Notes: generated by a model from the letters alone, not told the origin. Numbered from the stretch's first letter, positions 17,325-27,669 are shown. The stretch: DNA of 64,000 nt from Microbulbifer sediminum (GCF_021729035.1 NZ_JAJSAP010000006.1:212875-276874), one strand, 5' to 3'. Made by a program: numbers and translations.

Positions 17325-19888
17325 TGTTTCAGTACTTCTCTCTGTTCAAAGTTGGGTATCCCCTGGCTGAGCATGTTCGTCACGGTGGTGCCCAGGCCGG
17401 CGAGACCTTTCAGCTGGAACTCAATATACACGCCTTCGTCATAAGTCAGCTCCTCAGGAGTTACCACATCCGCCAGGTCGTTGTCCAATGTGCGCCGCCA
17501 GGCCAGGCGCACCTGGTAGCAGCAACTGTCATATTCGACGCCCGCCATGTACTCCAGTTCCCGGTCGAAAGTGACGTCATAGTTGGCTCGTGCCAGCAGT
17601 GAGGTGCCGCCGGCGACAGGAAGTGCCATCGAGGCGTCCAGCTGCTCGATGGGACCCTGGGTCAGGTTACCGCTGTCGTCAAATTCTTCCTCCTGGCGCA
17701 GGTACCGGTAGCTCAGGTTGAGCAGGCGCAGGTCCTCGTCCAGGTAGCGCGCAGTGATATTGCCGCGGTTCAGCTCCGCCTCCTCCTCGTCGTAGATCAG
17801 TTCGCTGCTCAGGCGCAGTGACTGGACCGGCCGGCTCTCGAGGCGGGCGGCGAACTCCGAGCGGGGGGACTCAATAATGGGGTCCCTGAGGCCCACCTGG
17901 ATGTCGTCGGAGTAAAAGATCTGGCCGACGCTGGCCGCGAGGAGGTCACGGCCACTGCGGGGATCGATAAAGCGGGTGGTCAGGCCCAGGGCAATCCGGT
18001 CGGCATCGTCGATGCGGTCGTTGCCATTGAACCGACTGTCACGGAAAAGCTGGTCATAGCTGAAGGTGAACAGCGAAGTATCAAACAACAGGTCATTGCC
18101 GCCGTCGCTGGGATTGGTGGTGATATTGGTGAAGTCATCCTGTTCGGCGTTGGAACTGACCAGACCAAACAGCCGCGGTTCCAGCGTCTGTACATATTCG
18201 TAGTCACGGAACTGGCCGTTGCGCTCGAAGTACAGGCCCGTATCCAGGGTAAATTGCGCGGCAGAGGCTTCGGGAGTGTCGGTGCTTTCCGGCTTCAGAA
18301 ACTGGTCATCGAGGTCATAGCTCAGGTAACGCAGCGCCACACCGGGGGTGAAGTAGCCCCACAGCCATTGCCGGTCCCAGTCCAGCTCATAGTCCAGGCG
18401 GGCGCGGTCCGCGGTCACGAAGTCGCGTTCGCGCGTGGTGATACTGTCGAGGTTGCGGGTGTCATCGATAAAACGGATTGTCTGGGTCTCATCGTGATCG
18501 AAACTGGTCATCTCGTGTTCGAGATTCAACACCCAGTCCCCCCAGCGATAGTTGCCATCCACGTCCAGCCGTGGCAGCTGGCTGTAGGTGTCGAAGCGGT
18601 CCTTGACCAGCTGCTGGTATTCCTGCAAGCGGATATTGGCGGCCCAGTGATTGCCCAACAGCCCGAACTGGGCCCGCTGGCTGAGTGCGGTCTCTGCTGA
18701 GACACTCAGGTTGGACGTGTCCAGGTCGCGGAAGTAGTCGGGATCGCTGACCTTGGTGTAATCGATGGCGGTGCGCCAGGCGGAGCCACTGCTGCCCTGT
18801 TGTTCGACATTGACGAGCCAGCGATCCTCTCCCTTGGCGGGCAGTACCAGTTCCTCGGGGAATCCCTGGCGGATAAGCTCGCGGGCGTCCTCGTCGTCAC
18901 CGCCCTCATCGTCCGGGAGACCGGCAACGCGGATCTCGGTGTTGAACCAGCGGTGCAGGTGGCGCACCTCGGCTTCCGCGCCGGTGCCGCGGTACTGGAT
19001 ATAGCGCGGCACAATAGTCGCGTCCATCTGTGGGGCGATATTCCAGTAGTAGGGTATTGCAACGTCCCAGCCGTTTTCGTCGCTGTTGCTGATGCTTGGG
19101 AACAACAGGCCGGACAGCCTTGCGTCCCCCACGGGGAAGCGGAGGTAGGGGAAGTAGAAGACCGGCACGTCGAGGATCTCGAGGCGAACATTGCGCGCCA
19201 CACCCTGGCGCTCGACGTTGTCGATATTGATTTCGCCCCCGTTCATGCGCCAGACCACGTGGCCTGGCTCACAGCGGGTGTAATTGCCGCCGGAAAGGTT
19301 CAGCTCGCCACTGGCCTCGCGTGAGGCGAAGGCGGCACTGCCATGAATGAACTGGTCATGGATGACGTAGGTCGCATCCTCAATCTGTGCCGCCTTGCTG
19401 TCTGTTTGAATCTCTGCCGCGCGCCCCCGCACCAGCAGGTTGGGCTCGCGCATCTCGATGGCGCCGCTCAGATAGGCCGTGCTGTCCCGGCGGTCCACAT
19501 CCACCTGGTCCGCAAAAAGCTGACGGTAGCCCTGGGTGATATGGACATTACCGCGCAGGCGGGCCGTGCCGTCGTCCAGCCACTCGGAAGCATCTGCCGT
19601 CGCCCGCAGAGGGGCCTCGTTCGGCAGTAGATCGGCGTCGGCATAGTTGCTCGGCGGTGCCACGAAGGCACCGCTGCACACCGGTGGCAGGCCGGCGCGC
19701 AGTTCCGGGTCCAGTTGCCACGCCGGCATCCAGTCCAGGAACAGGTAAGGGTTGTCTTCTCCGGTGGGGGGCTCCTGGGCCTGCGCCCACAGGGGTTGGG
19801 CGGCCATGAGGCCGAGGACCAGGGTTCGCGGGCGTGAAATCTGGGCGATCGCCAATGTCAGGCGGCGCCAGCGGGAGGCTTCCAGCAT
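17321..19888 (-). CDS. lptD: LPS-assembly protein LptD
   Basis: 855 residues, outer-membrane beta-barrel that inserts lipopolysaccharide into the outer leaflet with LptE. After a signal peptide (about 1-38), an OstA/LptA-like jellyroll domain (ASEWLDDGTARLRGNVHIT) is followed by the barrel (FPYLRFPVGDARLSGLLFPS onward). The Cys residues needed for inter-domain disulfides are visible: one near the mature N-terminus (PPVCSGAF), one in TRCEPGH, and the adjacent pair in YDSCCYQVRLAWRR near the C-terminus. Disulfide formation would depend on the Dsb system; dsbD lies elsewhere in this window. It is the first gene of the lptD-surA-pdxA-rsmA-apaH series. Confidence 0.96.
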   Translation of the reverse strand: MLEASRWRRLTLAIAQISRPRTLVLGLMAAQPLWAQAQEPPTGEDNPYLFLDWMPAWQLDPELRAGLPPVCSGAFVAPPSNYADADLLPNEAPLRATADASEWLDDGTARLRGNVHITQGYRQLFADQVDVDRRDSTAYLSGAIEMREPNLLVRGRAAEIQTDSKAAQIEDATYVIHDQFIHGSAAFASREASGELNLSGGNYTRCEPGHVVWRMNGGEINIDNVERQGVARNVRLEILDVPVFYFPYLRFPVGDARLSGLLFPSISNSDENGWDVAIPYYWNIAPQMDATIVPRYIQYRGTGAEAEVRHLHRWFNTEIRVAGLPDDEGGDDEDARELIRQGFPEELVLPAKGEDRWLVNVEQQGSSGSAWRTAIDYTKVSDPDYFRDLDTSNLSVSAETALSQRAQFGLLGNHWAANIRLQEYQQLVKDRFDTYSQLPRLDVDGNYRWGDWVLNLEHEMTSFDHDETQTIRFIDDTRNLDSITTRERDFVTADRARLDYELDWDRQWLWGYFTPGVALRYLSYDLDDQFLKPESTDTPEASAAQFTLDTGLYFERNGQFRDYEYVQTLEPRLFGLVSSNAEQDDFTNITTNPSDGGNDLLFDTSLFTFSYDQLFRDSRFNGNDRIDDADRIALGLTTRFIDPRSGRDLLAASVGQIFYSDDIQVGLRDPIIESPRSEFAARLESRPVQSLRLSSELIYDEEEAELNRGNITARYLDEDLRLLNLSYRYLRQEEEFDDSGNLTQGPIEQLDASMALPVAGGTSLLARANYDVTFDRELEYMAGVEYDSCCYQVRLAWRRTLDNDLADVVTPEELTYDEGVYIEFQLKGLAGLGTTVTNMLSQGIPNFEQREVLKQ

Positions 19889-20095
19889 CAGGTGATAAGT
19901 TCCGACTATCTTTAGAGTCTCTTCCCTAGGGAGCAGTGCGCAAAAAACAGCGGGTGATTCTACTTGAATGTAATGATGGTTAACACTAATAGCACGTGTG
20001 CAGCCGGGCGTGGCGGCAAATTTTGCCGCGTTCGCTGGACGGCGCCACTGGCGCCGTTACAATGCGTGCCGGAACTGGTGGAGTAGTAGCGGCGC

Positions 20096-21151
20096 ATGAG
20101 TGAGCGTTCGACAGATGAAGTAGACATGCGGCGCACGGAGCTTGGCCAGTGGGCCACGCGCGCGCTGTCGGCGGCACAGCCGGTGCAGCTGTGGCCACTG
20201 TCGGGCGATGCCGGCTTCCGCCGCTATTTCCGCGCCAGCGGTGAGCCGAGCCTGATAGCGGTGGATTCCCCGCCCGAGCGCACCAACCCTGCGCGATTTG
20301 TGGCGCTTTCGGACTACCTGCGCCGTTACGGCATCCATACTCCCCTGGTGGTCGCCGCCGATGTCAGCCAGGGCTTTATGCTGCTGGAGGACCTGGGTGA
20401 CCGGCAGCTGCTGTCGCTGCTCAACGCGGACACGGTAGAGGGCCTGTATGGCGAGATGCTCACCGAGCTTTTGTGCCTGCAGCAGATTCCGCGTTCGGAG
20501 GAGTTACTGCCGCTGTACAGCCGCGAGTTGCTGCGGACGGAAATGCAGATCCTGCCCGAGTGGCTGGTGGAAAAGCTGCTGGGGTACACCCTGAGCGCTG
20601 ATGAGCGGCGCTTGCTGGACAGGACTTTCGACCTGCTGCTGGACGCCGCAGAGGAGCAGCCCCGGGTGCTGGTGCATCGGGATTACCACAGCCGCAACCT
20701 GATGGTGCGTGAGGGCGAGCGCCCGGGCGTGGTGGATTTCCAGGATGCGGTGTGGGGGCCGGTAACCTATGACCTGGCTTCGCTATTGCGTGACTGTTAT
20801 ATCCGCTGGCCCCGCGAACAGGTGGAAAACTGGGCGCTGTGTTATGCGTCTACGGCCGAGTCGGCGGGTATCCTGCCGGCGGTGGATCGCGAGACGTTCC
20901 TGCGCTGGTTCGACTGGATGGGCCTGCAGCGACATATTAAGGTGCTGGGTATCTTCCCGAGGCTTTACCTGCGCGACGGCAAGCAGGGCTATCTGCCCGA
21001 TCTGCCACTGGTGATTCGCTATACCCTGGAAGTCGCCGGCCGTTACCCTGAACTGAAACCCTTTGCCGAGTGGTTTGGCGCAGAACTTTTGCCTCTGGCC
21101 GAGCGTCAGAGTTGGTACCGCGACTACCGTACGGCAGGTGAGCGCGGCTGA
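20096..21151 (+). CDS. amgK: N-acetylmuramate/N-acetylglucosamine kinase (AmgK-like)
   Basis: 351 residues of the aminoglycoside phosphotransferase fold. The catalytic loop VLVHRDYHSRNLMV and the metal-binding VVDFQDAVWGPVTYDLASLLRDCYIRWP are clear, as is the N-terminal GDAGFRRYFR nucleotide-binding segment. Pairing with murU 33 bases downstream and position next to lptD match the Pseudomonas amgK-murU locus. There AmgK phosphorylates MurNAc at the anomeric carbon for a recycling shortcut that bypasses de novo UDP-MurNAc synthesis (an intrinsic fosfomycin resistance route). The gene is divergent from lptD, with about 207 bases between them. Confidence 0.9.
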   Translation: MSERSTDEVDMRRTELGQWATRALSAAQPVQLWPLSGDAGFRRYFRASGEPSLIAVDSPPERTNPARFVALSDYLRRYGIHTPLVVAADVSQGFMLLEDLGDRQLLSLLNADTVEGLYGEMLTELLCLQQIPRSEELLPLYSRELLRTEMQILPEWLVEKLLGYTLSADERRLLDRTFDLLLDAAEEQPRVLVHRDYHSRNLMVREGERPGVVDFQDAVWGPVTYDLASLLRDCYIRWPREQVENWALCYASTAESAGILPAVDRETFLRWFDWMGLQRHIKVLGIFPRLYLRDGKQGYLPDLPLVIRYTLEVAGRYPELKPFAEWFGAELLPLAERQSWYRDYRTAGERG

Positions 21152-21184
21152 TAAACTCAAGCTGCGAACCGCACGAAGACTGGA

Positions 21185-21892
21185 ATGAGCCAAGCAAAAG
21201 ATAATCAGGTCCCCACAGCCATGGTGCTGGCAGCCGGGTTCGGCAAGCGCATGCGGCCACTGACCGATAACACACCCAAGCCGTTGCTGTCGGTAGCGGG
21301 CAAGCCGCTGATCGACCATGCCCTTGATCGGCTGGCGGCTGTGGGGGTGCGTCGGGTGGTGATCAACCTGGGTTACCTGGGCGAGAAGATTCGCCAGCAC
21401 GTCGGTAACGGCGAGCGCTGGGGGCTCGAGGTGAGCTATTCGGTCGAGGGGGAGCCGGTGGAAACTGCCGGTGGTATTCTCAAGGCCCTGCCCCTGCTGG
21501 GCGACAGCCCGTTCCTGGTCGTCAACGGCGACGTCTGGTGTGACTTCGACCTGTCGGTCTGGCTGGAGCGGCCGCTGCCGGCCGGCTGCCCCGGCCGCCT
21601 GCTGATGGTGCCCAACCCGCCACACAACCCCGAGGGTGACTTCGGTATCGACGAGGGGCTGCTGTCTGGCACGGCCACTCCGCGCTACACCTTTGCCGGG
21701 ATCAGCTGGTTGCGCCCCGAGACGCTGACCGCTTATCCGCGCCGGCGCACCTGCTTCGGCCTGGGGGAGGTCTTCGTGCACAATGAGGACCGCCTGCAGG
21801 CAGAGCTCTATGAGGGCGACTGGTGTGATGTGGGGACCCCGGAGCGCCTGCAGCGGCTGGACGCACGCCTGTGCGGTAAATCTGAACAATAA
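21185..21892 (+). CDS. murU: N-acetylmuramate-1-phosphate uridylyltransferase
   Basis: 235 residues. Nucleotidyltransferase fold with the signature AMVLAAGFGKRMRPLTDNTPKP at residues 13-33, the VVNGDVWCDFDL metal-binding segment, and a C-terminal WCDVGTPERLQRLD. It converts MurNAc-1-phosphate and UTP to UDP-MurNAc, the product step of the AmgK-MurU peptidoglycan recycling path. Homologous glucose-1-phosphate thymidylyltransferase-like enzymes are an alternative, but the adjacency to amgK favours MurU. Confidence 0.9.
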   Translation: MSQAKDNQVPTAMVLAAGFGKRMRPLTDNTPKPLLSVAGKPLIDHALDRLAAVGVRRVVINLGYLGEKIRQHVGNGERWGLEVSYSVEGEPVETAGGILKALPLLGDSPFLVVNGDVWCDFDLSVWLERPLPAGCPGRLLMVPNPPHNPEGDFGIDEGLLSGTATPRYTFAGISWLRPETLTAYPRRRTCFGLGEVFVHNEDRLQAELYEGDWCDVGTPERLQRLDARLCGKSEQ

Positions 21893-21907
21893 GTGACAGG
21901 AATCACC

Positions 21908-22573
21908 ATGCCCGACTTCAAGATTGCCCCGTCTATCCTTTCCGCCAATTTCGCCCGCCTCGGGGAAGAGGTGGATGCCGTGTTGGCAGCGGGTGCCGAC
22001 TGGGTCCATTTCGATGTAATGGACAATCACTATGTCCCCAACCTGACCATCGGGCCCATGGTTTGTCAGGCGCTGCGCAAGCATGGGGTCGAGGCACCCA
22101 TCGACGTGCACCTGATGGTGGAGCCGGTGGATGACATGATCCGCATGTTTGCCGATGCCGGCGCGACCTACATCACCTTTCATCCGGAGGCGTCGCGCCA
22201 TGTGGACCGCTCACTGCAGCTGATCCAGAGTCTCGGCTGCAAGGCGGGGCTGGTGCTGAACCCGGCCACCGGCCTGGAGTCCGTGAAATACGTGATGGAC
22301 AGGCTCGACATGATCCTGCTGATGTCGGTCAACCCGGGTTTCGGCGGCCAGAAGTTTATCCCCGCCACCCTCGACAAGCTGCGGGAGGCGCGCGGCTTGA
22401 TCGATGGTTCCGGTCGCGATATCCGGCTCGAGATCGACGGCGGCGTGACCCGGGACAATATCGCCGAAATCGCCGCCGCAGGTGCCGATACTTTTGTGGC
22501 CGGTTCGGCGATATTCAATGCGGGCGACTACGCCGAGGTGATCGGCGCGATGCGCCGCGAACTCGCTCCCTGA
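21908..22573 (+). CDS. rpe: Ribulose-phosphate 3-epimerase
   Basis: 221 residues, a compact TIM barrel. Motifs: [35 protein letters not shown] (metal His/Asp), [24 protein letters not shown] and [10 protein letters not shown]. It interconverts ribulose-5-P and xylulose-5-P in the pentose phosphate and serine/aromatic supply routes. The ATG at 21908 is preferred because AGG lies 8 bases upstream; a GTG 15 bases earlier is possible. In pseudomonads gph follows rpe before trpE; here the trp leader follows directly. Confidence 0.96.
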   Translation: MPDFKIAPSILSANFARLGEEVDAVLAAGADWVHFDVMDNHYVPNLTIGPMVCQALRKHGVEAPIDVHLMVEPVDDMIRMFADAGATYITFHPEASRHVDRSLQLIQSLGCKAGLVLNPATGLESVKYVMDRLDMILLMSVNPGFGGQKFIPATLDKLREARGLIDGSGRDIRLEIDGGVTRDNIAEIAAAGADTFVAGSAIFNAGDYAEVIGAMRRELAP

Positions 22574-22615
22574 TCCGGTTCGTCCCGCCCGGTACCCCTC
22601 CGGCCGGGGCGGGCC

Positions 22616-22644
22616 TTGCCCACCCGGCGGCAGGTTTGTAAACT
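22616..22644 (+). promoter_or_regulatory. Candidate promoter for the trp leader and trpE
   Basis: TTGCCC (22616-22621) and TAAACT (22639-22644) are separated by 17 bases, giving a reasonable sigma-70 pair. Initiation near 22651 would place the leader-peptide ribosome site about 10 bases into the transcript, as expected for an attenuation leader. Confidence 0.45.
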
Positions 22645-22671
22645 TGCCAGCTCGAATGACGAGGCCACCCC

Positions 22672-22719
22672 GTGATCGCAACTGCTTCCCACTTCCACAG
22701 CTGGCGATGGCGCCACTGA
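22672..22719 (+). CDS. trpL: Putative trp operon leader peptide
   Basis: A 15-residue frame, MIATASHFHSWRWRH, starting with GTG and preceded by GAGG at a 7-base spacing. It carries two Trp codons separated by one Arg codon directly before the stop, 124 bases ahead of trpE. Trp-codon leader peptides upstream of trpE control transcription by attenuation in enterobacteria and are predicted in pseudomonads. Downstream, 22772-22796 can fold into a GCGGA/TCCGC hairpin, but I see no classical GC-hairpin plus T-run terminator, so the exact mechanism is open. Confidence 0.55.
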   Translation: MIATASHFHSWRWRH

Positions 22720-22843
22720 CCCGCTGACCGGTGCCCCCTCCCTGAAGGGCTTGCGCCTGGCAAACCGCGGGCGGAGTTTGTCCAATCCGCTCGGGCTATA
22801 ACCCAGAACTATACGATTGGTTTCAATCTTCTCCGGAGTCGCC

Positions 22844-24376
22844 ATGACCCCCAGTGAATACACCCAGCTTGCGTCTGCAGGATACAACCGCATACCGCTT
22901 GTCCGCCGTGTTTTGGCGGATATCGAAACGCCCCTGTCCACTTACCTGAAACTGGCCGCGGGCCGCTACAGCTACCTGCTCGAATCGGTGCAGGGTGGTG
23001 AGAAGTGGGGCCGCTACTCGATTATCGGCCTGCCGGCGCGCACCGTGCTGCGGGTCCGGGGTCACCAGGTTGAGATTGAGCGGGACGGCGATGTGGTGGA
23101 AACCGCCGAGGTTGCGGATCCGCTGGCTTTCGTCGAGTCCTTCCAGCAGCGCTACAGCGCTCCGGAACTGCCCGGCCTGCCGCGCTTCAATGGCGGGCTG
23201 GTGGGTTATTTTAGCTACGACTGCGTGCGCTATATCGAGCCGCGCCTGGCCGCCAGCTGCCCGCCGGATACATTGGGCAATCCGGATATCCTGCTGATGG
23301 TGAGCGACGAGCTGGTGGTGTTCGACAACCTGGCCGGCACGGTCATCTTTATCGCCCATGCCGACCCGTCACGGGACGGGGATTTCGAGCGGGCCCAGCA
23401 GCGGCTCGGCGATCTGGTGGCACAGCTGGCGCGCCCGCTGCCCGATACCCCGCCGCTGGACCTGGACGCCAGTGGTATCGAGGAGGGCGCGTTCCGCTCC
23501 CATTTCGGCGAGGAAGCCTTCAAGCGCAGCGTAGCCCGGGTAAAGGACTACATTCTCGCCGGGGACGTGATGCAGGTGGTGCCCTCGCAGCGACTGTCGG
23601 CGCCCTATAGCGCTCCACCGCTGAATCTGTACCGCGCACTGCGCAGCCTGAACCCGTCGCCGTACATGTATTTCCTCGACCTGGGGGACCACCAGGTAGT
23701 GGGTTCCAGTCCGGAGATCCTGGTGCACCTGGAAGACGGTGACATGACCGTGCGGCCCATCGCGGGCACCCGTAAGCGCGGTGATACCGAGGAAGAGGAC
23801 GTGGCCCTGGAGCAGGAGCTGCTCTCGGACCCGAAGGAACTTGCCGAACACCTGATGCTGATCGACCTGGGGCGCAATGACGTGGGCCGGGTGGCGGAAA
23901 CCGGCAGCGTCCGGGTTACCGAGCAGATGGCGGTGGAGCGGTATTCCCACGTCATGCATATCGTGTCCAATGTGACGGGGCGCATCCGGCCGGGCCTGGC
24001 CGCCATCGACGCCCTGCGGGCGGCGCTGCCGGCGGGAACCCTGTCCGGGGCACCGAAAATCCGCGCCATGGAGATCATCGACGAACTGGAGCCGGAAAAG
24101 CGCGGCATCTACGGCGGTGCGGTGGGGTATCTGGCCTGGAACGGCAATATGGACACTGCCATCGCCATCCGTACGGCGGTCATCAAGGACGGGCAGGTGT
24201 ATATCCAGGCGGGCGCCGGGCTGGTCGCCGACTCGGACCCGCAATCGGAGTGGGATGAGACCATGAACAAGGCGCGGGCGCTCTTCCGTGCCGTGGCGAT
24301 CGCGGTGGCCGGCGAATCCCGCCCGGCTACCGGGACAAGAGATGACGAGAGTAGTGAGACGGTAAATCATGACTGA
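22844..24376 (+). CDS. trpE: Anthranilate synthase component I
   Basis: 510 residues, full length. The N-terminal domain contains the Trp feedback region ([18 protein letters not shown]). The chorismate-binding C-terminal domain has [56 protein letters not shown] and IYGGAVGYL. It makes anthranilate from chorismate with TrpG-derived ammonia. The start ATG at 22844 has a GGAG ribosome site 6 bases away. The gene overlaps the following ion-channel gene by 8 bases, and trpG, its partner subunit, comes after that. Confidence 0.97.
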   Translation: MTPSEYTQLASAGYNRIPLVRRVLADIETPLSTYLKLAAGRYSYLLESVQGGEKWGRYSIIGLPARTVLRVRGHQVEIERDGDVVETAEVADPLAFVESFQQRYSAPELPGLPRFNGGLVGYFSYDCVRYIEPRLAASCPPDTLGNPDILLMVSDELVVFDNLAGTVIFIAHADPSRDGDFERAQQRLGDLVAQLARPLPDTPPLDLDASGIEEGAFRSHFGEEAFKRSVARVKDYILAGDVMQVVPSQRLSAPYSAPPLNLYRALRSLNPSPYMYFLDLGDHQVVGSSPEILVHLEDGDMTVRPIAGTRKRGDTEEEDVALEQELLSDPKELAEHLMLIDLGRNDVGRVAETGSVRVTEQMAVERYSHVMHIVSNVTGRIRPGLAAIDALRAALPAGTLSGAPKIRAMEIIDELEPEKRGIYGGAVGYLAWNGNMDTAIAIRTAVIKDGQVYIQAGAGLVADSDPQSEWDETMNKARALFRAVAIAVAGESRPATGTRDDESSETVNHD

Positions 24377-25232
24377 AGTCACAGTGCCGGTGAGGGCCGG
24401 TATTGCCGATACCTGTGCCCGCCTGGTGGCGGCGCCGCTGTTTAACCAGGTGATTATTGGCCTGATCCTGCTTAACGGTGTGGCGGTGGGGCTCGAGACT
24501 TCGACCTGGGTCGTCGAGCGCTTCGGCGGTTTCCTGCACGGGATCAACCAGTTGATCCTGGTGTCGTTCGTGCTGGAGGCGATCGTGAAGATGGCCGCGC
24601 ATGGCAGCCGCCCATGGCGCTATTTTGCCAGCGGCTGGAACTGCTTCGATTTCTCCATCATTGTGCTGAGCCTGGTTCCCGCCGCCGGTCCCATGGCCAC
24701 CCTGGCGCGGCTGGTACGGGTGTTGCGTGTGCTGCGACTGGTTTCCGCGTTCCCCGAGCTGCGACTGCTGGTGGACACCCTGCTGCGCAGCCTGCCGAGC
24801 ATGTTCCATATCGCGCTGCTGATGGGCATCATCTTTTATATTTATGGAGTCGCCGGTTATTTCCTGTTTTCTGAAATCGACCCGACCCACTGGCGCAGCC
24901 TGCCGATCGCGCTGCTGAGCCTGTTCCGGATCGTCACTTTCGAGGACTGGACCGACATCATGTACACCGCCATGGAGACGCTACCCTGGGCATGGCTGTA
25001 TTTCGTCAGCTTCGTGGTCATGGGTGCTTTCGTGATGATCAACCTGTTTATCGGCGTGGTGCTCAACAACCTTGAGGAAGCCAAGCTGCGCCGGCTCGAT
25101 GAACTGCAGCTGCCGCCCAGCCAGACCGAGATACTCCGCGAGCTCCGCGCCACACAGGATGCGCTGGCGCGACTGCAGAGACGTATGGACAAATCCGCCG
25201 CACAGCCAACAGGAGAGGCCACCGAACAATGA
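24369..25232 (+). CDS. Voltage-gated-type cation channel (NaChBac-like) in the trp operon
   Basis: 287 residues with the six-helix plan of one-domain prokaryotic Nav/Cav channels: S1 about 24-45, S2 56-78, S3 91-106, S4 with Arg every third residue (R114, R117, R120, R123), S5 144-168, a pore helix and filter TFEDWTD (190-196), and S6 208-233. An acidic/Leu-rich C-terminal segment (235-275) probably forms the tetramer-stabilising coiled coil. The filter is more acidic than the TLESW of sodium-selective NaChBac, so calcium permeation is possible. Both ends overlap trp genes (8 bases with trpE, 4 with trpG), so it is translated within the trp operon. Its physiological link to tryptophan synthesis is unknown. 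Confidence 0.85.
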   Translation: MTEVTVPVRAGIADTCARLVAAPLFNQVIIGLILLNGVAVGLETSTWVVERFGGFLHGINQLILVSFVLEAIVKMAAHGSRPWRYFASGWNCFDFSIIVLSLVPAAGPMATLARLVRVLRVLRLVSAFPELRLLVDTLLRSLPSMFHIALLMGIIFYIYGVAGYFLFSEIDPTHWRSLPIALLSLFRIVTFEDWTDIMYTAMETLPWAWLYFVSFVVMGAFVMINLFIGVVLNNLEEAKLRRLDELQLPPSQTEILRELRATQDALARLQRRMDKSAAQPTGEATEQ

Positions 25233-25807
25233 TACTGATGATCGACAATTACGACTCCTTCACCTGGAATGTCGTGCAGTACATGGCCGAGCTGGGGGCG
25301 ACCGTGGAGGTGCGCCGCAACGATGAAATCACCGTGACGGATATCGAGCGTCTGGCACCGGAGAAGGTTGTGATTTCGCCGGGCCCCTGTACACCGAATG
25401 AGGCCGGCATTTCCATGGAGGCAATACGCCGGTTTGCCGGCGAAATCCCGCTCCTGGGGATCTGCCTGGGACACCAGAGTATTGGCCAGGTCTTCGGTGG
25501 GCGGGTGGTCCGCGCAGGGCAGGTAATGCACGGCAAGACATCGATGATCGTGCACAACAACCGTGGTGTGTTCCATAACCTCTCCAACCCGTTCGAGGCC
25601 ACCCGCTATCACTCCCTGGTGGTGGAGAAGGGCAGCCTGCCGGAATGCCTTGAGGTGACCGCCTGGACGGAAACCGAAAGCGGCGAGATTGACGAGATCA
25701 TGGGCCTGCGCCACCGGGAGTTGGCGGTGGAGGGGGTGCAATTCCATCCGGAGTCGATCCTCACCCAGCATGGCCACGACCTGCTGAGAAATTTTGTCGA
25801 CGCCTGA
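25229..25807 (+). CDS. trpG: Anthranilate synthase component II (glutamine amidotransferase)
   Basis: 192 residues, class I glutamine amidotransferase. Start [19 protein letters not shown], oxyanion segment [14 protein letters not shown], nucleophile Cys in [17 protein letters not shown], and catalytic His-Glu in [13 protein letters not shown]. It releases ammonia from glutamine for TrpE and may also serve PabB. It is separated from trpE by the channel gene but overlaps that gene by 4 bases, so stoichiometric expression with trpE by coupled translation is plausible. Confidence 0.96.
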   Translation: MILMIDNYDSFTWNVVQYMAELGATVEVRRNDEITVTDIERLAPEKVVISPGPCTPNEAGISMEAIRRFAGEIPLLGICLGHQSIGQVFGGRVVRAGQVMHGKTSMIVHNNRGVFHNLSNPFEATRYHSLVVEKGSLPECLEVTAWTETESGEIDEIMGLRHRELAVEGVQFHPESILTQHGHDLLRNFVDA

Positions 25808-25828
25808 TCAAAACCTGGGGGAAAGACT

Positions 25829-26878
25829 ATGGATATCAAGCAAGCCATTGCCCGGTTAGTGGAGGGCGGGGGCCTGACCCGTACCGAGATGCGTGAGGCC
25901 ATGGGCCAGATCATGCGTGGTGAGGCAGAGGACGCCCAGATCGGTGCGTTTCTGGTGGCACTGCGGATACGGGGAGAGACTGTCGAGGAAATCACCGGGG
26001 CTGTGGAGGTGATGCGTGAGCTGGCCACGCCGGTCGAGATTGACCAGGCACACGCGGTCGATATTGTCGGGACCGGTGGCGACGATGCCAACCTGTTCAA
26101 CGTCTCCAGTGCGGCAAGTTTTATCGCCGCGGCTGCCGGGGCGCGGGTTGCCAAGCATGGCAATCGCTCGGTCTCTTCCAGTAGCGGCGCTGCGGACCTG
26201 CTGGAGGCGGCGGGCATTTACCTGCCCCTCTCGCCGGAACAGGTGGGTCGCTGTGTCGATACCATCGGTGTTGGTTTCATGTTTGCGCCGAGCTACCACA
26301 GTGCCATGCGCCATGCGATCGGGCCGCGCCGGGCACTCGGGCTGCGCACCATTTTCAACCTGCTGGGCCCCCTGACCAATCCGGCCGGTGTGCGCCGCCA
26401 GCTGATAGGCGTCTATGACCGCCGTTACTGTCGCATGCTGGCGGAGGTGCTTCAGAACCTGGGCGCTGAACACGTGATCGTCATGCACAGCGAGGATGGC
26501 CTGGACGAGGCGAGTATCGCCGCCGATACCTACGCGGTAGAGCTGAAAGGCGGCGAGCTGCGCGAGCGTACCTTCCGGCCAGAGGACTTCGGGATCGAAC
26601 GCGACACTCTCGATGGGCTGGAAGTATCTGGCGCGGAAGAGTCGCTGGCGCTGATCCGCGATGCGCTGGGCAAATGCGAGACACCTGCGGGCCGCAAGGC
26701 CGCCGATATCCTGGCCCTGAATGCAGGGCTGGCGATCTACGTCAGCGGCGTTGCAGGCACCGCGGAAGAGGGCGTGGCGATGGCGCAGGACGCCATTGCC
26801 AGTGGCCTGGCTGGCGAAAAAATCAAGGACCTGGCGGCATTTACCAGCGCCTTCCGTCCGGAGGATGTGGAATCATGA
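25829..26878 (+). CDS. trpD: Anthranilate phosphoribosyltransferase
   Basis: 349 residues. N-terminal helical domain ([20 protein letters not shown]), PRPP-binding [40 protein letters not shown] (the GTGGD and KHGNR motifs), [36 protein letters not shown]. It transfers phosphoribose from PRPP to anthranilate. The start lies 21 bases after trpG with GGGGGAAAG upstream. The stop overlaps the trpC start (ATGA). Confidence 0.96.
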   Translation: MDIKQAIARLVEGGGLTRTEMREAMGQIMRGEAEDAQIGAFLVALRIRGETVEEITGAVEVMRELATPVEIDQAHAVDIVGTGGDDANLFNVSSAASFIAAAAGARVAKHGNRSVSSSSGAADLLEAAGIYLPLSPEQVGRCVDTIGVGFMFAPSYHSAMRHAIGPRRALGLRTIFNLLGPLTNPAGVRRQLIGVYDRRYCRMLAEVLQNLGAEHVIVMHSEDGLDEASIAADTYAVELKGGELRERTFRPEDFGIERDTLDGLEVSGAEESLALIRDALGKCETPAGRKAADILALNAGLAIYVSGVAGTAEEGVAMAQDAIASGLAGEKIKDLAAFTSAFRPEDVES

Positions 26879-27669
26879 GTACGCCGACGATCCTGAAGAC
26901 CATTGTCGAGCGCAAGTGGCAGGAAGTGGCCGAGCGCAAGGCGCGCATGTCCCAGGCTGCCGTGCGCGGTCTGGCCGAGCAGCAGCCGGCCTGCCGTGGA
27001 TTTGTGGATGCCATCGAGGGCAGGATTGCCGCAGGTGAGGCGGCGGTGATTGCCGAGATCAAAAAAGCCTCTCCCAGCAAGGGGGTGATCCGTCCCGACT
27101 TTATTCCCGCGGAAATCGCCAGCAGTTATGCCCGTGGCGGCGCAGCCTGCCTGTCTGTGCTGACCGATGTGGACTTTTTCCAGGGAGCCGACGAGTACCT
27201 GCAGCAGGCCCGCAACGCCGTGCGCCTGCCGGTGCTGCGCAAGGATTTTACCGTGGATCCATATCAGGTATTCGAGGCGCGGGCGATCGGGGCAGACTGT
27301 ATCCTGCTGATCGCGGCTTGCCTGGACGACGCGCAAATGCGGGACCTGAATGCGCTGGCGACCGAGCTGGGTCTGGATGTACTGGTGGAAGTCCACAACC
27401 GCGCGGAACTGGAGCGAGCCCTGGCGCTGCCCAACCGTCTGGTGGGCATCAACAACCGCAACCTGCATACCTTCGAGGTCCAGCTGGAAACCACCTTCAA
27501 GCTGCTAGACCTCATCCCGGACGACCGCATTGTGGTCACGGAAAGTGGGATTCATACCACTGACGACGTAGCGGCCATGCGCGGTCATAACGTCAACGCT
27601 TTCCTGGTGGGTGAGGCCTTTATGCGAGAGGAGGAGCCGGGACGTAAGCTGATGGAAATGTTCAACTAG
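26875..27669 (+). CDS. trpC: Indole-3-glycerol-phosphate synthase
   Basis: 264 residues, a TIM barrel with IGPS motifs: [73 protein letters not shown] and [14 protein letters not shown]. It closes the indole ring of carboxyphenylamino-deoxyribulose-5-P. It is a mono-functional enzyme: no TrpF fusion is present, and trpF, trpA and trpB are not in the window. It overlaps trpD by 4 bases and ends the operon at a strong terminator. Confidence 0.96.
   Translation: MSTPTILKTIVERKWQEVAERKARMSQAAVRGLAEQQPACRGFVDAIEGRIAAGEAAVIAEIKKASPSKGVIRPDFIPAEIASSYARGGAACLSVLTDVDFFQGADEYLQQARNAVRLPVLRKDFTVDPYQVFEARAIGADCILLIAACLDDAQMRDLNALATELGLDVLVEVHNRAELERALALPNRLVGINNRNLHTFEVQLETTFKLLDLIPDDRIVVTESGIHTTDDVAAMRGHNVNAFLVGEAFMREEEPGRKLMEMFN

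Noticed and set aside
16408..17370. 320-codon open frame on the plus strand opposite surA
   Set aside because: It lies wholly antisense to surA, has low-complexity Arg/Ser-rich sequence and no family pattern; it reflects the GC-rich code.
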